A stretch of 64,000 nucleotides of DNA from Setoptus koraiensis (GCA_048013815.1 CM106586.1:14756001-14820000), one strand, 5' to 3'. Counted from the first letter of the stretch, positions 23,642-40,601 are shown. The notes: generated from the letters alone by a model not told the origin. Program-made: numbers and translations.

Positions 23642-24424
23642 CATGGCAACTCGAATTTGAATGGCAACAAGCGAGCGATAAAGAGAAACGAAGGGGCACA
23701 CAAAAGAACGCGATAGTAGCGATATAATAATAATAATAACATTATGATGACACAGACACGCACACGCACGCCGCTGCAACACGACGCACACACACACACA
23801 CACACGGATACAGGTGAGGGCCGTGGGGCCCGTCTAGACAGTGTTGGCTAGGCAACATCCAAGTGCCGCCGGTAACGAAAATGGTTGTTGCAAGATGTTG
23901 TTTATAGGTGGCCGCGCGCGGACGGCGTATCGAGGTGCCCTCATAACAGCGGCTGATAACGGCGCCCTGTCTTGTTATAATGTCATTCATTCGCCGTTGC
24001 CGTCCGCGAGCGGCCCGTTGCTCGGGCAGCTCGAATATGGCGGCGCCCCCCCCCCCTAGCCCAACAAATAAGAATATTTATATCTAGATAAATATCTAAG
24101 CCTCCATATATTTATCTATTTGTGTGACCGATCGGCGCCGATCGAGGCGCCCGCTACACTGAGTGGCACAACAAATGAGCATTTGAAGTTGTCAAATGGG
24201 GCCCGTTGCCATATCTACACACTTGCCAGCGCCATTATTGCGCCCCACTTGCCATGAGGCGCGCCCATGAAGCGGATGCCAGGTTGGCGCTGTTGTGCCC
24301 AACTTGGCCGCCCGGGCCGCAACAGCGCCCCCTAGCCTACCTGTCTGGCGGATAATTCGTTTGTCGAGCCGGACCGCGGGCCAGCCAGTGATTGAGCCCG
24401 ACAATACATATATCTAAATGTAAC

Positions 24425-24615
24425 GGTACCTCTCGTAGCGGTACCTCTCGTAGCGGTACTACGGTCACATGCCGCCATGTGCCGCGGCCACCGCCATTAA
24501 CCGGCCATGTGCCGGCTGGGTACCGGCAAATGTGGGCCCGCAAATGTAACGACACATGACGGCCAATGTGACGGCCAATGTGACGGTTAATATGACGGTT
24601 AATATAACGGTGAGC
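24425..24615. repeat. 15-bp and 14-bp tandem repeats
   Basis: GGTACCTCTCGTAGC is repeated two and a half times at 24425-24459. GTGACGGCCAAT / ATGACGGTTAAT units follow at about 24545-24612. Confidence 0.8.
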
Positions 24616-26228
24616 GGCGTCATGTAGCCGCGCCAATATGGGGCCAAATTACAGCCAGAGACAGATATACGAGATATACCGCGATATATACGAGATACAT
24701 GCGGCTATGATACGGATATACACGAGTGGCACGGGTAAAATATGGGTGTCTCGCCATTAAATTGTTGTGTCGCATTGTTTATCCGGGCGGCTCTTTTTTG
24801 GCGGGGCGCGTGCAGTTATACACTGTTACGGGCCGTTATCCGCCGTCATGGCCCGCTGTCCGCCGTTGTCCCGCGCTTTGTGCGCTGCCGGCCCGTGATG
24901 AATCAGTGTGTTTGCACAAGATTACCCATTCAGCGTGTTCGCCAGTAAATGTGCGGCCAGTAAATGTACCGCCAGCATCAATGACATAACACGAGCTTAA
25001 CTAGCGATGTTGCGTAATCATACGAGGCCGTGTGCACTCAGCAAATTGCAAATTATTTAAAGAGCGCAATTGAATTTGCCGCTGCTGCCCCCGCCGCCAT
25101 GTTGCGCAACCCTCATCACCTGGGCCACCACATAACGGTCCAATTGGCATCGCGGCTGGCGCTCGCCAACAGATGATCTCGTCGGGCTCGCCGGGTTGGT
25201 TGCCCGTTTGTTGCACGTGCCCGACGTTTGTGGCTCGTGCCCGACGTTTGTGGCGGCGACAAGGGGCGACGGCGACACGAGCAAACAATGGCGCACCAGT
25301 TACATAATTATAACAATGCTCGCGGCTTGTCAAGTGTCCCGCGATGCGAGCCCCCGATACGAGCTAGTGATTAATTAGCGAGGCCGTTTTGCGTTTTGTT
25401 TTGAATAATTGTTTTCGTGTTTGTATTTGTATATTTATTGAGACAAGCGACAGCGCAAAAGTTGATCAAGTCGCCGCTCGCCTGTTTGAGTGCGCATGAA
25501 AAGTAATTATCAGGGCCGGGCCCCAAGAGCCAAACCGGCCCAGATTTTCCGAATTTTCCGAATTTTCCGCTTGGGCCCACTCGTCGCTGGCCCGTCGCGG
25601 GCCTCGTCGCGGGCCTCGGTGCAGCGCCGAGCGGCCCAGATCCGCATAAAATGGCAACTATCTGGGCAACTATGATGACAATAATATAACGAGCCTATTA
25701 ACGAGAAATGAACTCAATCCGCTTCGAGTTCCCGAAAATGTTCCCGCGCCAAAACAGTGCCCGCTATGTGCGGTTGTTTTGCCCAGAGAGGCCCCGCTTT
25801 TTCATCACTATCATTATGCATTTGCGGTTGATATCATACCGTTGGATATGTGAGTTGGCCGCGATGGCCGCTGGTGGGCCCCCAACGCGACAGCCAGCTC
25901 GCGCTAGCTTGGCCGTGGCGAGTCCGCCGGGACCCGGCTTTTATTATTTATTTTATTTCAAATTTTTTCATACATTTTGCTGTTTTGTGCACGCTCGCAG
26001 CATGCCATTTTGCGCTTCGAAATGAGTGAATGTTTTGAGTGAAAGTTTTAGGAAAATTGGGAAAATGGGGAAAATTGCAGTTGAACGGTGCGCTGACCGG
26101 TGAATAATAGTAATAATGGTAATAATAATAATAGCGGCTATGTAGAGTATACTGGCTCCTTTAGTTAGTTTAGGTTAGTTGGTCGCTCGCTCGCCTGGTG
26201 ACGCGCCGAGATGCGGCCCGCGGGCCGG

Positions 26229-30003
<3,775 letters not shown>

Positions 30004-30785
30004 GATGTTTGCCGGCTCTCGAGGTCGCTTTTTCGTGACACTTTCGCTGTCGACTGTTTGCCAACCGCTCAATATTATGTAACGAATATCGCTCGTCGTT
30101 GGCTTTTGTCGTTTGTTTGCTCTCTATCTCGCTGGCTGGCTCGCTCGCCGCTGTCTTGTCAATCACACTGCAAATTTGAAATCGCTGGCGCGTCTAGCTC
30201 GTCATGTTGGCCGCTTGAGAGGCCCACTGACTGGTTGATTGACGCGATCGGGTCGCAATTTTCCGCTCACACAATTTTTCGCGCGGCAATTTGAGATTGG
30301 CGGCTTCTCAGGGGCTCGTTTCGCCGACAATCGGCTCGCGCTGTTCCGGATTTTGACTTGTTTTTCGCAGTTCGGCTCGCCGTTCCGGATTTCGACCGGG
30401 TCAAATGTGAACTTTCGAACGCCGAGTTTGAAGCTTCGAACGCCGAATTAAAACTTGTGCCAATTGGGGGCTAGATGGCGCGCTGCGAGCTTGATTGCTG
30501 ACTGGTGTTCGCTGGGACGTCACTATTGCACAATTTGCGTAGCTACTTCGTTTCTTCGGCTTCGTTCGCGACACTGAGCATCGACAGTGATTAACAACAG
30601 TCGACACAATCAAAACAATGGATAAAACACGAATGACGTAATGCGAGGTTGTTGTCGTGACACGGGCCCCCATCGACTGCCTGTTTGCATGCTCAGTTTT
30701 CGCAACAAAACAGCGCGCCACGAAAAAAAAACGCCGATGCGCGCAATTGGCCGCCCCGCTGCCGACCGGATGCCGCCGCCGCCGT

Positions 30786-30807
30786 TCTTTTGGGGCGCCC
30801 CAAAAGA
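30786..30807. repeat. 22-bp perfect palindrome
   Basis: The centre is TTTTGGGGCGCCCCAAAA and symmetry extends two bases further on each side, with no spacer. Confidence 0.9.
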
Positions 30808-32398
30808 GCGAGGCGCGCATGGTGGCGCGTGCCCAGCCAGCGCCATCGGCGGCTGTGCGCCGAATCAAACACGTGACGTGGGCCCGATTTGCGACGCGCA
30901 TATTATCGTCGCAAGCGCGTCGCGGGCTCCTCGCAAGCCGCTCGTGCCACTTCTCGTGTCGGTGGCGCGGGCGCGGGCCGGCAGCCAGCTGCGTGCGCGG
31001 CCCGCGCCCAACGACCGTGAGTGCGCCAACGCGCGTACCCGCGTAACCCGTTCATTTCGCCGCGCGTCGGGCCGTACATTGTCGGGCCGTACATTGTCGG
31101 GCCGCTTTTATGCGCGCACGAGTATAAGTAGCGTGCGGTCCGCTTTGTGCACCGGCTGCCCTCATTATGTACTGTGCGTTACGCACATTCGGCGCTCGGG
31201 CGCTTGCCCGAGCCGCACAATTTCCGGCGCGCAGCGACACCGCGCTCCTCTGAACAGTCGTCTGTACCTAAATGGCGCCGACCGGCCCGCTATTGTCAAT
31301 ACTGCTGGCTCAATGGCGTATTGGGGCCCGGCGCCGCCGGCCAATAGCGAGCGCCGGCCGGCCAAATGTGGCGACAAATAGAAGAATATCATTCCAGATC
31401 CATTGACGACGATATGGCCGGCGGATCGCGCCGCGCCATTGACAATGGTCGCCTTCGCCGGCCCCCTATCGGCCGGCCCTTGTGAATTTGTTAATTGACA
31501 ATTTCCTGAGCCAGTTGGCGAGTTATTCACGCTTGACGCCGGCCGGCCGGTCGTCGCAGCGGCATCGTCGGCGCCCACAAGATCGCCAGTCGCTGCAACA
31601 TCGTCGGTCACCGGGCGCAGTGGAGCTTGCACTGGGGCCCCGTAGGCCCAGTGGCCCCGATAGCCCGATCGCCGGCCGAGCCCGACTCGAGTCGGCTGTG
31701 CGCGAGCGGCCGAATCGAGCTAAATCGGGCTGAATCGGGCCGATTCGGGCCGAATTGGAGCCGAGCCGAGATTCCGAGCGACGGGCGCAGTGGGGCCCAG
31801 GGGCCCCACTGGAGCGGCGCATTAGGGGCCCTATTTAGCGATAATAAGCTGTTTGTGAGTGGCACAACGGCGGCGCCGACAACAGCGACGGAGACAGCTC
31901 AAGATCGACGCCGCGGCTCTCCTGTGTGCACGGCCCGGTGATAAGTGGTTCTTGATTTTGATAGATTGCGTCCCGGCCGCCAGAAGATGGCCAATGTTGC
32001 GGCGTGGCGGCTGTTGTCGCCGGGCTACCCGCCGGGCAGCTCGTGCAGCCGGCAGTTGGGGTCAAGCAGCCTGGCGGACGGGGCGCCAACTTATCATTGT
32101 TGGCCAACTTGTTAGGATTGGCCAGCGGAGATTGGCCCTTTTGTCGGCGGCGGCGGCGACGTCAATTTAATGAGCGCACTTGCCTGGCAGCGATAGTCGC
32201 CCAGCTATGGCCGCCACTGATAGTTGCCGATGACGACACCCCGTCAACCGGCCGCCGGCCCGAATCGATTTGTGCGGCCGTCTGGCCGGGGCCGGCCCGG
32301 CCCGGCCCGGCGAGACAACAACTGCTCTAATTGGCGCCCAGTTGCGCTCTCAATTCACTGCAGAGTCACAATTCACTCTGCTCTATTAACTCCAGCCC

Positions 32399-32484
32399 TT
32401 ACGTAACTCTGACCCCTGGCTATTGCGTAACTCGCGCTGTTGCGTAACTCGCGCTGTTGCGTAACTCGGACAACTCTTACGTAA
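32399..32484. repeat. Five TTRCGTAACT words in 86 bp
   Basis: TTACGTAACT occurs at both ends and TTGCGTAACTCGCGC units lie between. This is a local array of the bZIP-like palindrome family. Confidence 0.8.
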
Positions 32485-32654
32485 CTGTCTGCTGGCATGT
32501 TTGCTGTGTGTGTGTGTGTGTTGTGTGTCTATCATGTCTGTCCTGTCTGTCGTATCTGTCATGTCTCATGGCCACGAGATAGTGGACAGTGGTGCGCGGT
32601 GCACTGCAAACAACTTGACACTTTTGCAAACCGGAAGTTGCCCCGCTCGCTTAA

Positions 32655-32722
32655 TCCACATAGACACACGAACGCACGGACACACGAACGCACGGACACA
32701 CGAACGCACGGACACACGGACA
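32655..32722. repeat. 16-bp tandem repeat, four copies
   Basis: Units of ACACACGAACGCACGG. Confidence 0.9.
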
Positions 32723-33051
32723 CATAGACAACGGACTGGTGATTCGCGAGTTGTGTGAGTGATACATCGGGCGACACAATTGGGCCAACAAACGCACCAC
32801 TACACACACAAACATTGACTTTGGGCCTCGGCCCGCCACTGTCCTGATGTTAGCCAATTTAGGGGCCCGGCCTCACATTCATCTCACTCACTTGAGGCGC
32901 CCCGCCAGCCGGCCGAGCCCGGACTCACTTCAGACTCACAAACTTTGCTTTGTGTGTAAAGTTTACAATTAAGCGCCGTTTGTGCAACAACAATAATGAC
33001 CGTTTGATCTTTATCTGCTGCTCGTTACTTTTATTGTCCGCCGCCAGTCGC

Positions 33052-33150
33052 AAATTGTTGTAGCGGGCCTCAGATTGTTGTAGCGGGCCTCAGATTGTTG
33101 TAGCGGGCCTCAGATCGTTGTAGCGAGTCGGCAATTGTTGTAGCGAGTGG
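33052..33150. repeat. 20-bp minisatellite, about five copies
   Basis: Units of ATTGTTGTAGCGGGCCTCAG; the last two copies are diverged (GCGAGTCGGCA). Confidence 0.9.
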
Positions 33151-33847
33151 CAACAACAACCGCTCTTGTGACAAGAGTCGCAACAACAAGATCAATGGCT
33201 GTTGTTGCGACCTGCGACAACAAACAATAAACAACTGGACGCAATCAGCATCGTGCTCTGGCGCTCGCATTGCGCCCTCGGGGGCCCCAAAATTTTCTAG
33301 ATTTTCTCTCAAAAAATCTGCAAAGCTTAGCCAATTTAAACTAAATTTCACTACAACTGTTTCTCTAATTCTGGCGCTAATTCCAATGTGACTTGCGTAT
33401 TATGTAAGCGGCCGAGCTTGAGCCGCTCGCAAGTGGCGCGTTGCAGCGGCCGGCCAGAGTGTCCGGTGACAAGTTAACAGCGACAATTAATTAGATCAGA
33501 TCGGGGACCCAGTGACTCAGTGGCACTGAGAAGCAAGGGCGCCGCAAGGGAGGCCCAAACTTGATTGAGTTGATATTATTTGATTGGCGCCGAGGGAAGT
33601 TCAATTGTGCCCACTTTGAGCTTGGCTGGTGGCATGGCTGGGCAGGTGAGCGAGGTGCACATTGGATCGGATTTATTAATTTTATTAATTAATCGCCCAC
33701 ATCGAGTCAGTTATTCTCGGCGCGATCCAAGCGGCCGTTCCGGGAATGATAAATATCTGTCAATATTGGCCGTGACTTGAAATTATGAGTCAAATGGCAA
33801 AAATTCCACTCAGATGCTGCCCCAATGATGCCCATCATTGCAATTCC

Positions 33848-33867
33848 ACCCCCACCCCCACCCCCCC
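33848..33867 (-). other. G-quadruplex-capable run
   Basis: On the minus strand this reads as three long G runs of five to seven bases, then GG, separated by single T. The plus strand is the matching C-rich i-motif pattern. Confidence 0.5.
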
Positions 33868-33943
33868 TGTGAAACTCCGACGAGCACTCACAGCCTATGA
33901 GTCATAGGGCTTATGACGTAAGCTACCCGTGCACCCGGTCGTC

Positions 33944-33989
33944 GGGTCACGGGCTATTCGCGACTCACCTGGCGAATAGCCCGTGACCC
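33944..33989. repeat. Hairpin with 18-bp perfect arms, 10-nt loop
   Basis: GGGTCACGGGCTATTCGC (33944-33961) pairs exactly with GCGAATAGCCCGTGACCC (33972-33989). The loop contains CTCACCTG, the complement of the CAGGTGAG donor word. Confidence 0.95.
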
Positions 33990-34109
33990 AACGAGTGCTC
34001 GCAATCGCGGAATAAATCGGAATAATAAATTGGCTCGCCGTCGTTGTGCAGGCATGCTGCCCGAGCGGCTTTTATGCCCGAGCGGCTTTTTTGCCCGAGC
34101 GGCCTTTTT

Positions 34110-34159
34110 GGCCGATTTTCCAGACGCTTTCCAGACTGTCGAGTCTGGAAAAATCGGCC
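34110..34159. repeat. Hairpin with 16-bp arms and one bulged A
   Basis: GGCCGATTTTCCAGAC (34110-34125) pairs with GTCTGGAAAAATCGGCC (34143-34159), which has one extra A. A triple GCCCGAGCGGC repeat lies just upstream. Confidence 0.85.
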
Positions 34160-36977
34160 CTCTCCGGGGCCAGAATTTCCATTGGGTTATTATTACAACT
34201 TGCAGCTTGACATATAAGTGGCGCCAGACTGGCCGGTATTTTCGCATCACGATCGCTAGATTAGCGATTCCGGCACAGAGTGGCGAATCATCGGCCAGCG
34301 GCGATTGCGTCACACTGGCGGACGCGGTCAGGGGCCGAATTGGAAATAAGTGAGGCAGCCGGAGCTTCTTCGGTCGAGCCGGGCGTTGCGGAATGGTCGA
34401 GAATGAGAAAAGCCAGCCAATGGTGGATTAATTTTGTTGCTCGCAACGGCCGCTTTATCGCCGGCTATTTTATTTCGCTGTTTGTCAAATGCGCGCGAGC
34501 CGGTCGTTGGGGCCGCGCGTATTTATTGGCGAGACGGTGGCGAGTGGGGGCCAGTTAATTGGCCTCAATGGCGATATCAATTGATGCCGGCCATCTATTG
34601 ATATTGCGATATTGCATGACAGTTACACGAACACGACTCGAAATCGGCTTGCCGCCGGGCCGGCAATCAATTAATTATCTGCGACTTGTTTGTCCGCTTG
34701 TTTGTCTGCTTTTTTTGGCGGGCCTCGTTGCAAGTGGGGCCAGCGTGACGATCGGAGGCCAAAGTGGCCTGGCAACGTATGAATTGGTCGCCAAAATATT
34801 ACCTATTCACACACAGTGACTGCGGCGAGCTACCAGGGCCAGTTGGGGCGCTCACACGGCTGATTGAATTGATTCCAACTGGGTGCAACTCAATTGCCGG
34901 CACAAACACGGCGCCGGATAATCCATTTAACAGCGAGAATTGTATCGTTTCGCGTTTGGCCCCCCCCCCGCACACAATGAAAAGTCGCAAACTCAATTAA
35001 GCGGGATGCAAGTGCGCAAAAGTGAGTCGTGTCGACCTCTTTTTTCCCTATCTCTCTCTCTCTCTCTCTATTGAATAATCAAATGCGTTATTGTGCGACT
35101 GAATTTATTTGACTGAGCCCATTTATCCGCGGCGGCTCCGCAGTGCGTGCTCGCGTCGACGGGACAATGGGGCCCCTCGTAGGGCCCCGCTCGCTGGCTT
35201 GGCGTGCACGCTGTGTGGCGGGCGCCACGAGCACGACGAGCGAGACACGCAGCGATATAGCCAGATATTGTGGCCAAGAAATGAGCGTCAATAAATTCAT
35301 GAATCTACATGAATTTGCATGAATTGCGCTCATGCGACGCACAACTCTATTCAGCTCTTTCGGCTAGCCGGCCCGGGCGCCCCTCGCGCCGCCACGAGAG
35401 CGGGCGCTGTCGTGCAGCCGGCGACGACGTTTTTTATGTTATTATCGCATCGATCGTTATCAGGCGGCCCCCGATAATATCGACGCGTGTGACATATTCA
35501 GGTTACACCTCAGGTGTCGGCCGCTCGGTCAGACGGTTTGACAGGCCGCGGGCCCGCGACAGCCCGGCAAGATTGTTGTCATGGCGCGCTGACAACAATC
35601 TCGCCGTGTCGCCCGGGGTATGTGCGCCGTCCGGGCTCCGCGCGTACCCCGGCGCCGCCAGTCAGCTCATCGACATGCAGGCCAATTAAACGGGGCCCAA
35701 TGTCGGACCGACGTCGGGTCGATGTCGGCCCAGTGCCGGCCCAAAGGTTCGAGAACGTTCGCGGGGAAAATATTGCTTCGAAAATGACATTTTCGAATTT
35801 GCAAATAAACAACCAATCGTTGAGCGTTACCGTGTGGGCCCGCGCGACGGGCGCCTCTTCAATCAGTCAGCGACAGTCAGCGCCATTCAGCGACTTGTTT
35901 GCGACATTTGTCCGCGGTGGCAAGTGGCCCAAGTGGGCGCGTGCTCGCGCCACGAGTTAGTCACATTGTTACGCTGTGATTGTTGTTGCGCACGTACTGG
36001 ACTGTCGAGCACGTACTTGCCGGCCCGACAACTAATTAATGGCTGAATAATCATCGTGCCAGCCGCCACACTCACTATCCGGTGAGTCACTATCCGGTGC
36101 GGCTGCCCAGTGCACAGGTGAGCAATTGGGGCCCCGATCATCATTTTTTTGTTATTGGGCCGCCGCCGACTGTATGTGGCTCGCGACTTGCGAGCGCAAC
36201 AACTAGCCGGCCCGCTGCGCGCTGCCATTGACCGGCCCGGCGCCATCGGCCGGCCCGCTGTCGTGCGCGCGACAAAATCAATTGCTCGCGGCTCGCGGCC
36301 CGTGGCGCGTGTACGTGCCGTGCTGCGTACGTGCTGCGGCGGCCATCTATCTTGTTACACAATCAGTCACCATTATGTGTGCGCCATATCTCATTTGTTG
36401 TTTAGTGTTTGTTGTTGTCGCTTGTTGTTTGCCTTGTTGTTCTGTGGCCGGGGCCCGCGCGCCACCCTATCCGGCCGGCGGATTGCGCTGCCCGTGCGCC
36501 GTCTGTGCGCCGTCTATCCGCCGGCCAGACCGTTATCTCAGCGTCACTTATCTGCATTACACATCAGGTGAGTGTGTGCGCAATTAGTTGAAAGGGAACC
36601 CCGCGCGATAAAAGCCGGCACGCGCTGCGCGATATCGCCTCGGCGCGGCTATGCGAGCGAGCGAGCGAGCGGGCCGGCCGGCACTGCATTAATAATTGCG
36701 CTGGCGTGCGCGTCCCGCAGCCCGACAAACGACCAACAGCAGGCCCGACGAACAACAAACTCCGACAAACTGCCAAACGGCAACAAACAACGGCATAATA
36801 ATAGCATAATAGCACGACGGTAATAGTAATAATCTTTGTCCATATTGCGTAATGGGATGCACACACACTTACCCAGGTATTTGGGGCCCGTCGCCACTCT
36901 ATCATCGGCCGCCTTGTTTTTAAATTATCTAGCCAGCCCGCGCGGCCCGGCCCGGCCCGGCCAATACAACCTGTCAA

Positions 36978-36979
<2 letters not shown>

Positions 36980-37020
<41 letters not shown>
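36980..37020. repeat. GT dinucleotide microsatellite
   Basis: A nearly pure (GT)n run of about 40 bp. Confidence 0.9.
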
Positions 37021-37022
<2 letters not shown>

Positions 37023-37452
37023 CGGAGTAATTGTATTACCACAGCCCGGCCGGCGCTGACAATTTTCAGAGCGACCATTCAAGTCGGTCGGGCCGGCTAT
37101 TAATAGTGGCGCGCGCGACAGCGGCTGACACAGGCCGATAGTGGCAGCGCCAAAAGTGGCTCTCTCCTTTAAAATCATTACGATGACGCAACCAGCGATG
37201 ACAACCTGGCCGGCAGCGAGACAGCGCGCCCAGACGCAGCGAGCCGGCCCGCAAACAACTTGTCGTTTGGGGCCCGCCGACGCGGCCGCGCTGTCGTCGG
37301 CGGGCTCGTCGGCCGCGCTGTCGTCGGCGGCCTCGGCGGCAATAATGTTAATGTGCTGATGCTAATAGTAGCCGCGCCACTACTACCGCTAATGGCGCCA
37401 CCGCCGCCCGAGCCAGCTACTAATACAATTATCCGCAGCCATTCTTATCTGC

Positions 37453-37557
37453 CGGTGCTTTCGTTGTTGTTGTTGTTGCTGTCGTTGTTGTTGTTGTTGC
37501 TGTCGTTGCTGTTGTTGTTGCTGCTGTCGTTGTTGTTGTTGTCGCTGTTGTTGCCAG
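37453..37557. repeat. TTG/CTG/TCG triplet tract
   Basis: TTG triplets with CTG and TCG interruptions. Confidence 0.9.
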
Positions 37558-37727
37558 CGTTTGACAATTATGGGCAATTTGTTGTTTGTCGCTGTCGTCG
37601 TTGTCTTTTTGTTGCTCTCCGCCGCGTCTCGCCACACGCAGCCACACGGGCACGCGAAACAGGTGAAACGGGGCCCCTCGCCAATTTGCGCATATGGCGC
37701 CGCCCGAGCGGCCAGCCCAGCAAATCG

Positions 37728-37880
37728 ACAGCTCGACAACTCGGCGACCCGACGACTCGACAACCCGAAAGCCCGACGACTCGACGACCCGAAAGCCCGA
37801 CGACTCGACAACCCGAAAGCCCGACGACTAGGCGACTCGGCGACTCGACAGCCCGACAGCCCGACAGCCCGACTGCCTGG
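37728..37880. repeat. CCGACGACTCGACAACCCGAAAG minisatellite
   Basis: Nested repeats with an 8-bp base unit (CGACTCGA, CGACCCGA) arranged in higher-order units of about 24 bp. Confidence 0.85.
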
Positions 37881-39601
37881 CAAGACAGTGCGCAATAAAA
37901 CAGCTCACATATGAGCAAATCCAATTATTACCAATAATATTTTCGCCGGCGCGGCGCCAGGTGAGCGCGACACTTTCGCGCCAGAGCGCGGGCCTCGTTT
38001 TTTCATTTTTTCTCCCGCCTTCAATATGCATATTTTAAGTATTGTCGTGCGCGGCGATGCCGCTTTGCGCCACCAGTGAAGCCATTGGGGCCCCACATTC
38101 GACTGGCATCGGGGCGCCATATTGCGGCGCCATTGGGGCCGAACGTGCGCCCGACATAGCGCCCAGCAGACATGCAAATTGTATGCTGACAGTTGGCGAT
38201 GTGCGATGGCTAAATCCCGTGCGACTGTCGCGGCCGGCGCCGATTTGTTACTAATAAATTGTCTGGGCCGCCGCTCAGCTGTCTCGAGCGGGCCCCGTGC
38301 GCGTAATCGATGATTTCGGGCTCTGTCACGGGCCGGCCGGCCGACCGACCGACCGGCATTCGCTCAGCGAATTCGCTTGGCGGCGCTCGCCGAGTCGCAG
38401 CCGCCGACCATACGATTCGAGGGATACGATTCGTGCGATACGATTCGTGTGATACGAATGGCAACCGAAAGCGAGAACGCGCCCGATTCGGGCCTCATTT
38501 GCGCATGATTTATGCCGTTGTGGGGCCCAGCCATATCATATCAACAGCAGCCATATTGTTTATTGGTTGCTTGCTCCTTTTTATTACTATTCATAATAAA
38601 TAATAGAGCGCCTTTTAGGGCCACAACCCTTTTGGGAGGGCCCCCCTCCCCCAAATAATTAAACGGCCAGCGCCGAGCCAGACGAGCGACCGTCGCGGCT
38701 CCGGCTGCGGCACCCGCGTTGCGCGCCCACCGGCCGAGATTTGGCCCGACGAGGGCGCTTTTGTTGATACGAACAATAATACCAGCGCTCAAGCAATAAA
38801 ACTGTTACTGTTGCCAACAGTCAGTGATATATCTGATCTGTGTTGTATGCGACGACAATTGGGCGCCCGCCATCGTCACACCGGGCCCCACAGAGCCACG
38901 CCGTGCACGGCCAGGTATAAGCCAACCAGTGGGGCCCCAAGGGATTCCGAGAAGTGGCAAACGTGCTCAAACGTACCGTTAGGAGGAAACCGTTAGTGAG
39001 AGAGTGCGATTCCAGCCCAACGAATCTCGCTTAGCCAAATGAAAGAGCGCTTAGCGCTAACGCTTCTTCCCCATTTGTCCCCTATTTCCACCCACTCAGA
39101 ACCTTGCATCTTCCCCTTCCGGTTGCTCCTATAAATAGCCCCGTTTTGCCTAACAAGCTAACCTCGTTAGCTGGCGTCGCCAGCACCATTTAACTGTTAT
39201 TGGCTGGTGCAGCTGAACTGTGTGTGTGTGTTTCTTACCTAACAAGAATTGCCCACTTTTCGCAATAAATCCATAGATATTTTTGGCATCCATACCCACG
39301 CAAAAGTCATAATAAACGAGTCCATTGGCAGATGGCTCAGACTCTGAGCCTCAGAGCCAATGGGCATCTATGGGCGAATTTCAAAGATTTGGGCAAAATT
39401 CAACATACAGACTCTGTATTACAGAGTGACTGTTTGTTATCGACTGTCAGAGCAAAACGAGACCGAAACGACAAGAGATAAAGAGCCCCAATCACGAGTC
39501 AGCCAACGTACATATTGTCAAATGAAACAGCAGTCAACAGCAAATGCCTAGTGCCCAGCAAACGGGCATCGGGTCGCCCCATGTTCTTTTGTTTTTGCCC
39601 G

Positions 39602-39638
39602 GATTTCTTTAGCTTGAGACTCTCAAGCTAAAGAAATC
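39602..39638. repeat. 37-bp palindrome (18-bp perfect arms, 1-bp spacer)
   Basis: GATTTCTTTAGCTTGAGA (39602-39619) and TCTCAAGCTAAAGAAATC (39621-39638) are exact complements around one C. Further perfect palindromes lie nearby: GGCTCAGACTCTGAGCC (starting near 39333), ACTTACAACTTGTAAGT (near 39673) and AGTGACTCGAGTCACT (39791-39806). Confidence 0.95.
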
Positions 39639-40601
39639 TCAAGTTTAGACGCATTTGACATTGCATTCGCTACTTACAACTTGTAAGTTACAAGTCCAAG
39701 TGTTAGTAGCAGATAAAGCAGCAAATAAAGCAGCAGAAATATCCCCGACACTTCAGTCCATCGATATGTGACACAAAGCGCGTCGCTGAAAGTGACTCGA
39801 GTCACTCTATTCTGCCGAATTTGCAGATTCACCCAGAGGGCAAACCTTGCCCATTGGTACCCTCACACTCAGATCTGATCTGGCAAATCGCGTTCGGCTC
39901 GGCGCCCCGTAAAAGAGTTTCAGACGTTACTTTTGCCCGCCTCGGGTAGTACCCTGGTTTTTCTGGGGCGGTAGGGGGCGCCGTGCGCTGTGGAAATGCA
40001 CGAATTGATAGACAATTCTCCGATGCACAGCAACGATGCACACTGCACAAAAAAGCGCATTGACAGCACCGGAACAACAAAGATATTACCCGAGGCGGGC
40101 AAAAGTGGCCAAAGGGGCATTCAAAAGCCGCTCGAGCGGTTGAGCTGAAGTTCACTCTACGTTCTCACCTCAACTAGGCGAGGCCGGACCGAAATCCTCA
40201 GCATCAACGGGGCCCTGTGAGGGTATCAGCGGGGCATGCGGCTTGTGACGGGGTAGCCAGTGGTGGCGATTCAGAGTCGCACTTGTTAGGCCGGGCCGAT
40301 CTTTTGGGCCGGCCTCAGGTGAGCGAGACTCGTGTGTAAACGTGTTTGCCGCGTGTATAAAATATATAGCTGATTGTTGCAATTTTGGTGCTTTAGCACG
40401 TGCACAATGAAACAACAAATTTGCGCCGCTGTCTTGCTTGTGGTGCTGGCATAATTAGATTGGTTGTCGTGATTGTTAGTGTTTGTGTAACAATTGTGTG
40501 TCGTTGTCGTTGTCGTCGTATCGAGCCGCTGCTACTTCATTAATTCACTATCGTTGCCACTTGACTGGCTGTCATTTGACGGGGTTAGTTTGGTGCGCGC
40601 A

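Larger units (their letters stand above)
6155..26228. other. About 20 kb gene-free, repeat-rich intergenic DNA
   Basis: I find no supported gene on either strand. The open frames here are low-complexity translations of triplet repeats or short chance frames. The content is microsatellites, minisatellites, short-loop inverted repeats (7025-7070, 11097-11130, 17795-17825, 19896-19938, 20698-20749, 21303-21340), a cluster of TTACGTAA palindromes between 10.7 and 20.2 kb, and several CAGGTGAG donor-like words on both strands. Undetected short exons or non-coding RNAs cannot be excluded. Confidence 0.6.

Noticed and set aside
30641-31381. 246-codon plus-strand frame
   Set aside because: High-GC chance frame rich in Ala, Arg and Pro; it overlaps the 22-bp palindrome and several open frames on the other strand.
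38960-40170. Decayed solo LTR
   Set aside because: TATA and AATAAA spacing is suggestive, but no TG...CA ends, target duplication or second copy could be shown. Kept only as a finding about an island.
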